Source of the DNA: Chlamydiota bacterium
GTDB lineage: Bacteria; Chlamydiota; Chlamydiia; Chlamydiales; SM23-39
Reading direction: 5' to 3'
Assembly: GCA_021772195.1 (NCBI GenBank)
Contig: JAJFML010000186.1
Span: forward strand, 1 to 5,155
Length of the DNA stretch: 5,155 nucleotides
Under the pieces are notes generated by a model that saw nothing but the letters and a program-made list of their open reading frames with translations, made no database searches and was not told where the DNA came from. A program made the position numbers and the translations under genes. Every line of letters starts with the position of its first letter. Positions within the stretch are counted from its first letter, which is position 1. Of this stretch, positions 1 through 4,189 are shown piece by piece.

Positions 1-7
1 CTTTGAA

Positions 8-12
8 CTCCC
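8..12 (-). promoter_or_regulatory. Probable ribosome binding site of rnpA (gene lies off the left edge)
   Basis: On the minus strand, GGGAG lies 14 nt after the rpmH stop codon, and the window ends 7 nt further on with no start codon in between. A start codon at or just past the edge would have ideal spacing. In most bacteria, chlamydiae included, rnpA (the RNase P protein) directly follows rpmH, so this is probably its ribosome binding site. The rnpA coding sequence itself is not visible. Confidence 0.4.
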
Positions 13-26
13 GTCTCTTTTTAATT

Positions 27-161
27 TTAAGCAGCGAGGACTTTTCTTCCTTTCTGTCTTCTTCTATTGATAATTTTGCGTCCATTAGCCGTTTTCATAC
101 GAGCCCTGAAGCCATGCGTTTTCTTGCGTCGTCTTTTGCTAGGCTGGTAAGTCCTTTTCAT
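27..161 (-). CDS. rpmH: 50S ribosomal protein L34
   Basis: This gene encodes the small, very basic protein L34 of the large ribosomal subunit. The minus strand reads a complete 44-aa protein beginning [18 protein letters not shown] and ending KGRKVLAA. This carries the L34 signature (KRTYQPS, then HGFRARM, then NGR, then RRRxKGRxxL) at the usual family length. The start is firm: ATG at 161 is preceded by AAGGA (168-172) at 6-nt spacing, and L34 proteins begin exactly here. It is transcribed divergently from rpmJ across a 148-nt gap. The usual partner rnpA should start immediately beyond the left edge, as a putative ribosome binding site follows the stop. The gene is intact and ends in TAA. 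The identification is essentially certain from the sequence. Confidence 0.97.
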   Translation of the reverse strand: MKRTYQPSKRRRKKTHGFRARMKTANGRKIINRRRQKGRKVLAA

Positions 162-192
162 AATTGATCCTTACAATAATTTTTTAACTGAT

Positions 193-221
193 AGCATAAC
201 TTAAATGAAGGAAATCATCAA
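193..221 (-). promoter_or_regulatory. Candidate sigma70-type promoter of rpmH
   Basis: On the minus strand, TTGATG (216-221) and TATGCT (193-198) are separated by exactly 17 nt, each matching the consensus at 4 of 6 positions. Transcription would start near 186, giving a leader of about 25 nt before the ATG at 161. A nearby TTGACT is a better -35 hexamer but has no good -10 box at 16-18 nt. The call rests on motif and position only. Confidence 0.45.
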
Positions 222-246
222 GTCAAAATTCAATTAAGAAAAAACC

Positions 247-275
247 TTGAGAAGAATCAGGGATTTCAGTATAAA
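247..275 (+). promoter_or_regulatory. Sigma70-type promoter of the rpmJ-rpsN operon
   Basis: TTGAGA (247-252), a 17-nt spacer and TATAAA (270-275) form a good housekeeping promoter, matching the consensus at 5 of 6 (with optimal spacing) and 5 of 6 positions. The predicted start is near 282, giving a leader of about 28 nt before the rpmJ ATG at 310. It lies in the divergent rpmH/rpmJ gap, whose remaining bases are AT-rich with no other structure that I can see. Confidence 0.6.
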
Positions 276-309
276 TTAGTGTTTTATTTGATATACGAAG
301 AGATTTGAT

Positions 310-447
310 ATGAAAGTGAAAGCATCTATAAAGGCAGATCCAACGAAAGGTGACAAGATTGTTCGCCGCAGAGGAAGGCTTTACGTGATTAATAAAAAGG
401 ATCCAAACCGCAAACAGCGCCAAAAAGGCCCTGCCAGAAAGAAATAA
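310..447 (+). CDS. rpmJ: 50S ribosomal protein L36, cysteine-free form
   Basis: This 45-aa gene, too short for a typical ORF list, encodes L36 of the large ribosomal subunit. The protein starts [20 protein letters not shown] and continues [17 protein letters not shown] to a GPARKK tail, which matches the L36 pattern (KVRAS...K.IVRR.G..YVI......KQRQ). Classical L36 binds zinc through three Cys and one His; none of these residues is present, and the usual VIC is VIN. This is therefore the zinc-independent (C-minus) type. The insert and extended C-terminus make it longer than the 37-38 aa norm, as I recall for chlamydial L36. The ribosome binding site is weak (GAAGAGA at 297-303). rpsN begins 12 nt after the stop, and the pair shares a promoter upstream and a terminator downstream. 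Confidence 0.95.
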   Translation: MKVKASIKADPTKGDKIVRRRGRLYVINKKDPNRKQRQKGPARKK

Positions 448-459
448 TTTGAGGAGACT

Positions 460-765
460 ATGGCAAGAAAAGCATCAATAGCTAAGCAGAAACGACGTGA
501 AAAAATGGTCAGCGAAAAATGGGGGAAAAGACAAGCCCTTAAAAAAATCATTATCGATCCGACGCAAACCGTAGAAGAGAGAGAGCTTGCTGTTAAGAAG
601 CTAAATGAGATGCCCGCTAACTCTTCAGCTGTTAGATTGCGCAATCGTTGCAATATGTCAGGAAGATCTCGCGGCTACTTGAGAAAGTTTCAGCTATCAA
701 GACTTTGCTTCCGTGAGCTCGCTAGCAGTGGATACATTCCAGGTGTTGTAAAGGCTTCTTGGTAG
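460..765 (+). CDS. rpsN: 30S ribosomal protein S14 (zinc-independent type)
   Basis: S14 is a component of the head of the small ribosomal subunit. The 101-aa length is that of the long S14 class found in E. coli, not the 61-aa zinc-binding class. The C-terminal half carries the family signature: RLRNRC (59-64), [11 protein letters not shown] (67-77), SRLCFRELA (80-88) and the invariant end IPGVVKASW. The CxxC zinc knuckle of the short class is absent. The N-terminal half is a Lys/Arg-rich helix, as usual. The start ATG at 460 is preceded closely by GAGGAG (451-456). It is the second gene of the rpmJ operon and is followed 28 nt after its stop by a strong intrinsic terminator, so the operon has only two genes. 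Chlamydiae show the same rpmJ-rpsN pair. Confidence 0.97.
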   Translation: MARKASIAKQKRREKMVSEKWGKRQALKKIIIDPTQTVEERELAVKKLNEMPANSSAVRLRNRCNMSGRSRGYLRKFQLSRLCFRELASSGYIPGVVKASW

Positions 766-793
766 AATTAAAATAAGTTTTTCTTATTGTCTG

Positions 794-822
794 GGCAACC
801 ATTGAATTGGTTGCCTTTTTTT
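794..822 (+). terminator. Intrinsic terminator of the rpmJ-rpsN operon
   Basis: GGCAACCA (794-801) and TGGTTGCC (808-815) form a perfect 8-bp stem with a 6-nt loop, followed directly by seven T (816-822). This is a textbook Rho-independent terminator for the plus strand. The last T bases overlap the final stop codon (821-823) of the converging GYF_2 frame. On the minus strand the same stem is not followed by T, but a second weak AATAAG/CTTATT hairpin (772-788) is followed by TTTT and could help stop the converging transcript. Confidence 0.9.
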
Positions 823-976
823 ATGCCTGAGCTAGATCAGCTACTTTTTCTATATGGAGCCAATCTTCCATATCTTCATTCCAAACGTAAGTTTTATCGG
901 TAAGGGTTCCTGTCTTTAGCTCAACATGCAGTCTATCGGTACTAATCGGGCCCTGCTGTTTATTTTTTGAATCGAG
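821..976 (-). pseudogene. GYF_2 domain tail cut off by an in-frame stop codon
   Basis: Directly after the TAA (977-979) of the small membrane protein gene, the same minus-strand frame stays open for 51 codons to a second TAA at 821-823. It reads LDSKNKQQGPISTDRL, then LKTGTLTDKTYVWNEDMEDW, then a short end. This is the GYF_2 (DUF4339) pattern: W-[FY]-Y-x-D, QQGP, a helix, G.[LI]T..T.VW, M..W. The upstream piece ends KLWF, so the stop falls exactly where the domain normally has its second aromatic residue (WYY/WFY). One base change from TAT or TAC to TAA explains it. The piece has no start codon or ribosome binding site of its own. All domain landmarks after the stop are still present, which suggests the change is recent, or is a sequence error. 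GYF_2 domains are thought to be protein-interaction modules, often attached to small membrane proteins in bacteria. Confidence 0.72.
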
Positions 977-1207
977 TTAGAACCATAATTTTTGATTTTT
1001 AACAGGTGTTTTGGGTTTGGATGTTGTTAAAACTTTTTCTTTATTTTTGATTGGGAAAAGATAGAGCGAAGCTGCACCTAGTAGCCCAAAAATAAATCCT
1101 ACAAAAAACCAAGTAGACCATTTTCTTCCCCTTTTTTCTGCTAAATAGGCTGAAAGTAGTCCGGTTAGAAAAGGTATAGAGAATGCAATAGCGGGATGTA
1201 GTTCCAT
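977..1207 (-). CDS. Small two-helix membrane protein, probably the truncated N-terminal part of a GYF_2-domain protein
   Basis: This frame encodes 76 aa. Two hydrophobic helices are visible, at about residues 6-23 and 32-52. They are joined by a basic loop (AEKRGRKWSTW) that should face the cytoplasm under the positive-inside rule, which puts the N-terminus outside. The motif K/R-GR-x-x-x-x-W-F-x-x-G-x-x-x-G-x-x-x...P is common in small bacterial membrane proteins of unknown function. After a Lys/Pro/Thr linker the protein stops at KLWF, the first residues of a GYF_2 domain whose remainder follows in frame (821-976). The intact gene would give about 127 residues. The start ATG has TGAGG (1216-1220) 8 nt upstream and a promoter at 1237-1265, so the shortened protein could still be made. 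Its function is unknown; it may be a decaying gene. Without the C-terminal domain it probably cannot bind the original partner. Confidence 0.6.
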   Translation of the reverse strand: MELHPAIAFSIPFLTGLLSAYLAEKRGRKWSTWFFVGFIFGLLGAASLYLFPIKNKEKVLTTSKPKTPVKNQKLWF

Positions 1208-1236
1208 GAAATGAGCCTCATAAAGTATTAGACCAT

Positions 1237-1265
1237 AGTTTAATGGAGAATTAATCTACTTTCAA
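1237..1265 (-). promoter_or_regulatory. Candidate promoter of the small membrane protein gene
   Basis: On the minus strand, TTGAAA (1260-1265, 5 of 6 consensus bases) and TAAACT (1237-1242, 4 of 6) are 17 nt apart. Transcription would begin near 1230, leaving a short leader that contains the TGAGG ribosome binding site. An intact promoter fits a gene only recently interrupted. Confidence 0.45.
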
Positions 1266-1301
1266 GCACAAATCACCTTTTCGAAAACCTCTAGTTTGTC
1301 A

Positions 1302-1327
1302 TAGACTAGGGAGAAAAACGGAAGGGG
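1302..1327 (+). promoter_or_regulatory. Possible -10 box and ribosome binding site of the Gls24-family gene
   Basis: TAGACT (1302-1307) could be a -10 hexamer, but the -35 region 17-18 nt upstream (TTTCGA/TTTTCG) is poor. AAGGGG (1322-1327) is a good ribosome binding site, 6 nt before the ATG at 1334. The ribosome binding site is convincing; the promoter is weak or needs an activator. The rest of the 1208-1333 gap holds the divergent promoter and nothing else that I can see. Confidence 0.35.
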
Positions 1328-1333
1328 CAAATT

Positions 1334-1819
1334 ATGTACGATAAATTAAATCAGATGGATTCAAAAGAGATTCAACTTCCCGAGACAACTTTTATTCGGG
1401 ATATCGAGAGCAAAGTCTTTCAGTCGATTACGCTTCAGTGTTTAGCGAAGATTGAGGGCATTAGTCTTTTAGAGAATAATTTGTTTGATTCTCTATTAGG
1501 AAGAGAGCTTGACCGTGTGAAAGGCATACATGTTGAGCAAGATCAGAAAAACCATTCTGTCAATGTTCGTGTCGAAATTAACCTACTCTATGGAATTTCG
1601 ATTCCAGAGAAAGCGGAAGAGATTCAGTCGAAGATTGTAGAGGAGATCTCAGCTTTTACAGGTTTGCACGTTGGATCTGTTCATGTCATCTTCAAAAACC
1701 TGATTACTCAAGAAGCTCTTGATCAGCAGCTGCAAGAACATACGAGCGAAGAGGAGCCTGCTGAAGAGCCCGCATTAGCTGGAGCAGATACATCTGACGA
1801 GTATAGCGGAGGGTTTTAG
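1334..1819 (+). CDS. Asp23/Gls24 family envelope stress response protein
   Basis: This 161-aa cytoplasmic protein belongs to the Asp23/Gls24 (DUF322) family. Members are abundant, often stress-induced proteins that gather at the cell membrane in Gram-positive bacteria; no enzymatic activity is known. The domain covers about residues 18-122. It opens with an ETTFIRDIESKVFQSITLQ helix followed by the LAKIEGISLL stretch (family pattern: A...V.GV..L). It then has GIHVEQD and SVNVRVEINLLYGISI strands, and closes with the best-conserved block, IPEKAEEIQSKIVEEI, TGLHVGSVHV (family: IP...E.IQ..V...V...TGL.V..V.V.V). A flexible, strongly acidic tail (134-161) carries repeated EEEPAEEPA-like residues. 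The ATG has AAGGGG 6 nt upstream. The next gene, 3 nt after the stop, looks like the matching membrane anchor, as in the S. aureus asp23-amaP operon. The family assignment is firm from the sequence; the role in this organism is inferred. Confidence 0.85.
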   Translation: MYDKLNQMDSKEIQLPETTFIRDIESKVFQSITLQCLAKIEGISLLENNLFDSLLGRELDRVKGIHVEQDQKNHSVNVRVEINLLYGISIPEKAEEIQSKIVEEISAFTGLHVGSVHVIFKNLITQEALDQQLQEHTSEEEPAEEPALAGADTSDEYSGGF

Positions 1820-1822
1820 CGC

Positions 1823-2326
1823 TTGCAGACAAAAGATGCTCTGCTTGCTTTGATTCACTTGGTTATTCTCTTACTCTGTTTAAGTTTGGGAATATTTTCC
1901 ATTGGTTTAATCTATGCTCCAGAGGTGCGCTATCAAGTAGCAAAAGCTCTTCTTTATGATGACCAGATTCTACTTCTCGCAGGTAGCGGGTCAATATTAC
2001 TTACGCTCTTTTTAACGATGGGCTTTTATATGGTTCATCGTAAGAGATCTCTCTACGTGCAAATGGATCAGCATCCCTACGAGGTCGATAGTAACATTAT
2101 TAAAGCTACGATCTCTACCTATTGGAAGGAAGCTTTCCCAGGGAAGGTTGAGATTCTTTCGGTTTTGATTCTTCCAAACCGGAAAATTGAAATTTTGGCT
2201 CAGAAAAAGGAGCTTTCAAGAGAAGAAGAATTCTCATTTTTAGCGACTTCAGAAAATAAGATAGGACAGATTTTAGCTGATCTTCTCGATTATGATCAGG
2301 AATTTTTTCTCACTCTTCGTGGGTAA
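1823..2326 (+). CDS. AmaP-like membrane protein, putative anchor of the Gls24 protein
   Basis: This 167-aa protein has two transmembrane helices at about residues 6-31 and 48-72, separated by a short polar stretch with VRYQVAKALLYDDQ. A basic VHRKR (71-75) follows, placing both ends in the cytoplasm. The remaining 90 residues look like a soluble alpha/beta domain with strand-helix-strand order (SLYVQM, DSNIIKATISTYW, VEILSVLILP, KIEILAQ, then a C-terminal helix). This resembles a degenerate Gls24 fold. The architecture and position match AmaP, the alkaline shock response membrane anchor that tethers Asp23. Residue-level similarity is too low for certainty by eye. Translation starts at a TTG (UUG) 3 nt after the upstream TAG; GGAGGG (1808-1813), inside the end of the upstream gene, sits 9 nt before it. 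The two genes are therefore very likely translationally coupled. No other in-frame start precedes the first helix. Confidence 0.65.
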   Translation: MQTKDALLALIHLVILLLCLSLGIFSIGLIYAPEVRYQVAKALLYDDQILLLAGSGSILLTLFLTMGFYMVHRKRSLYVQMDQHPYEVDSNIIKATISTYWKEAFPGKVEILSVLILPNRKIEILAQKKELSREEEFSFLATSENKIGQILADLLDYDQEFFLTLRG

Positions 2327-2394
2327 TTAATTGTTCATTTTATCTACCAAATAGCGTAGGCTCTCTTCCTTTTTAAAATTAATTGGAGAGAAAA

Positions 2395-2715
2395 ATGGCA
2401 CATCCGTCAAGTAAAGCACTCATTTCCTACAAATCAACTGAAAGCGTTATTGAAGAGTCTCTGAGGAGATTTCATGTCGAGGATCGAAAAGTGATTATAA
2501 TTTCCAAAGAGGTACTTCAATTCTTTAGAACAACATTTTCGAGAGAATTTTTTGAAGTAGGAGAAAAATCAAGAGCTTTAATTCGCTATTATTATCGAGA
2601 AAGTAATCTTGCAGAAGCCTTTTTAAATATGGTGGTCGGAGATATTGAGATTGATGGCTTTATGATAACTGAGGCGACCATTCGAGACATTTTTGTCAGA
2701 GTATTTCCAAAGTGA
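2395..2715 (+). CDS. Hypothetical protein, 106 aa, soluble
   Basis: I do not recognise this protein. It is 106 aa, mixed charge, without cysteine, tryptophan, signal peptide or membrane helix. Features visible are a VIEESLRRF helix (18-26), a VIIISKE strand (33-39), an aromatic-rich stretch FFRTTFSREFF (43-53) and RYYYRESNLAEAFLNMV (64-80), and a final GDIEIDGFMITEATIRDIF (82-100). The layout suggests a small alpha/beta protein. The frame opens earlier with TTG at 2383, but ATG at 2395 is the better start: GGAGAG (2385-2390) lies just upstream of it, and the TTG would overlap that site. It lies 68 nt after the AmaP-like gene with no terminator between, so it may be co-transcribed. It converges with the transporter gene, 48 nt away. 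Codon use looks like its neighbours. Confidence 0.7.
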   Translation: MAHPSSKALISYKSTESVIEESLRRFHVEDRKVIIISKEVLQFFRTTFSREFFEVGEKSRALIRYYYRESNLAEAFLNMVVGDIEIDGFMITEATIRDIFVRVFPK

Positions 2716-2763
2716 GAGATGACGCTTGAATGCTATATGATTGAAGATTTTTAACTTTTTTTA

Positions 2764-4155
2764 TTAGCGGAGGGTTTCAGAACGGGTGATTTTTCGTAGG
2801 ATATAGGGTAGTAGTAGCATCAAAAAGATTCCTCCGATCAGGATGAGCTCATAGCTCATGATAGATAATCCTGTCTCAGGTGGAGGGATGAATCCAAGTA
2901 AAAAAGCTATAAGAGAGGCAAAGATGCCTGCTGATGCTATGATCCACATGCCCCACTTTTTTCCTCCAGGAATGCGAAAAGAGCGCGGCATTTGATTGTC
3001 TTTATAGCGAAGTCTGATTCCTGCTGCAAAGAGAGATACATAGACAATGAGAGCGAGCTGTGCGGTCATTTGCGAAAGGAGCCAGAAAGAGGAGTGGATT
3101 GTCGGCATGAAAATGAAGGCAAGAGAGAGAAGGGTCACAATAGAACCTTGAGTAAGGAGCATTCCAACCGGTACTCCCTTAGATGTTTTTTTAGCTAGAA
3201 AGTGAGGTAGATTTCCATCAACGCTTGCTACCATCATTCCTTTTGTAGGACCAATTACCCAGGCAGATACGCCGCCTAGCCCGCCTAATATAATGCAGCC
3301 TGCAATAATAGGAACCATCCAGGGCATATTAAATTGATTAAAGAAGATAACAAAGGCTTGCAGCACGCCTGTAATGAGATTGAGCTCAGAGTTAGGAACT
3401 ACAAATGCGATGGCAAGAGAGGAGAGTACGATGGTGCCTAGTATGATGAACATTGAATAGAAGACGGCCCTCGGATAGTCTCTTTTGGGGTTTTTCATGA
3501 CAGCTGCGTGAGTAGCTGCCATCTCTAAGCCAAGAAGGCCAAATAAGATCGTGCTGAGAAAGGGTAGGTTGCTAATTTGAGTAAGATCGGGAAAGCAAGT
3601 GCTCCAAGAACAATCGATTTGAAGAGGCTCACCTTTCATCCACCAAATGATGCCCAAAATAGAGATAAAGACCATGGGGAAAATCGTTCCGAGAAGAGCG
3701 CCTATTGTGCTGATGATGCTAGATACCTTCATGCCAAAAAGATTAACAATTGTAGCTGTCCAAAAGAGAGTCAGCGTAGATGCCATCATATAGTATTTGT
3801 TTGTAATGAGCTCGGGATTGAAAAAATAAGTGAAAATGCCTGCAATGAGCGCCATGATTGTGGGATACCAAACAATATTATAGATCCAATTGAGCCAAAT
3901 GACGGCTAAGCTCGTCTTTCTGCCAAAAGCCTCCCTTACCCAAATGTAGATGCCGCCCGTACTGGGCCATCCTGTGCCTAGCTCTGCCGATATTAGACCG
4001 CTTGGAATAAAAAAAAGAAGGGCTGCAAAAAGATAGAAAAAAACTAGGGAAAAGCCAAGGCCAGCGGAAAAAGGGAGAGTTCGAATGCTATCTACTGCGA
4101 TAACATTAATCATCACAATCTGAAAAGTTCCTAATACTTTCTTATATGCTGGCAT
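2764..4155 (-). CDS. APC-family amino acid transporter, GadC-like (glutamate:GABA antiporter family)
   Basis: This 463-aa inner-membrane protein has about 12 predicted helices and belongs to the amino acid-polyamine-organocation superfamily, closest by eye to GadC/XasA antiporters. Shared blocks include GFSLVFF (34-40), IPSGLISAELGTGWPSTGGI (50-69), GLLGLEMAATHAAVMKNPKR (206-225), DYPRA (226-230), VVPNSELNLITGVLQAF (252-268), WVIGPTKGM (299-307), GVPV (327-330) and FRIPGG (393-398). E. coli GadC also has a C-terminal cytoplasmic plug of about 40 residues that closes it at neutral pH. Here the protein ends shortly after the last helix (LLLPYILRKITRSETLR), so the plug is missing and transport may not be acid-gated. 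The substrate cannot be read from sequence; an exchanger for host amino acids would suit an intracellular bacterium. The first ATG is kept because residues 5-11 align with the GadC N-terminus. It lies 8 nt after uvrC, without a Shine-Dalgarno site. Confidence 0.85.
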   Translation of the reverse strand: MPAYKKVLGTFQIVMINVIAVDSIRTLPFSAGLGFSLVFFYLFAALLFFIPSGLISAELGTGWPSTGGIYIWVREAFGRKTSLAVIWLNWIYNIVWYPTIMALIAGIFTYFFNPELITNKYYMMASTLTLFWTATIVNLFGMKVSSIISTIGALLGTIFPMVFISILGIIWWMKGEPLQIDCSWSTCFPDLTQISNLPFLSTILFGLLGLEMAATHAAVMKNPKRDYPRAVFYSMFIILGTIVLSSLAIAFVVPNSELNLITGVLQAFVIFFNQFNMPWMVPIIAGCIILGGLGGVSAWVIGPTKGMMVASVDGNLPHFLAKKTSKGVPVGMLLTQGSIVTLLSLAFIFMPTIHSSFWLLSQMTAQLALIVYVSLFAAGIRLRYKDNQMPRSFRIPGGKKWGMWIIASAGIFASLIAFLLGFIPPPETGLSIMSYELILIGGIFLMLLLPYILRKITRSETLR

Positions 4156-4162
4156 AGGAGAA

Positions 4163-4189
4163 ATTATAAGTGACTGCGCAGATTTTCAA
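4163..4189 (-). promoter_or_regulatory. Candidate promoter for a leaderless transporter transcript
   Basis: On the minus strand a perfect TATAAT (4163-4168) overlaps the uvrC stop codon. A TTGAAA (4184-4189) lies 15 nt upstream of it, two less than optimal. Seven nucleotides separate the -10 box from the transporter ATG at 4155, so transcription would begin at or next to the A of that ATG. No purine-rich ribosome binding site lies before the ATG (TTTCTCCT), which agrees with a leaderless message. The alternative is read-through from uvrC with coupled translation. Confidence 0.45.

Noticed and set aside
223..653. Two minus-strand open frames of 66 and 90 codons opposite rpmJ and rpsN
   Set aside because: They lie antisense to firmly identified ribosomal protein genes, have no ribosome binding site and show no family pattern; they are shadows of those genes.
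977..979. TAA reassigned to a sense codon
   Set aside because: TAA ends rpmH, rpmJ, uvrC and the transporter exactly where their families end, so it is a normal stop in this genome.
2383..2394. TTG at 2383 as the start of the 106-aa protein
   Set aside because: It would overlap the GGAGAG ribosome binding site that is well placed for the ATG at 2395.
2327..2394. Promoter or terminator between the AmaP-like gene and the 106-aa gene
   Set aside because: TTGTTC and TAGGCT are 20 nt apart, TAAAAT at 2374 has no -35 partner and would start too late, and the only possible stem is an 8-bp A/T-only AATTAATT pair.
2716..2763. Terminator in the gap between the converging 106-aa and transporter genes
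   Set aside because: There are T-rich runs on the plus strand (from 2748) but no convincing stem precedes them, and on the minus strand no hairpin plus T-run is visible.
2992..3909. Plus-strand open frames (68 and 110 codons) within the transporter region
   Set aside because: They mirror the well-conserved transporter on the other strand, and their composition (rich in Cys, His, Asn and charged residues) is typical of antisense frames.
4174..4181. CTGCGCAG palindrome near the end of uvrC as an operator
   Set aside because: It is only 8 bp, lies in codons of the conserved UvrC C-terminus, and is easily due to chance.
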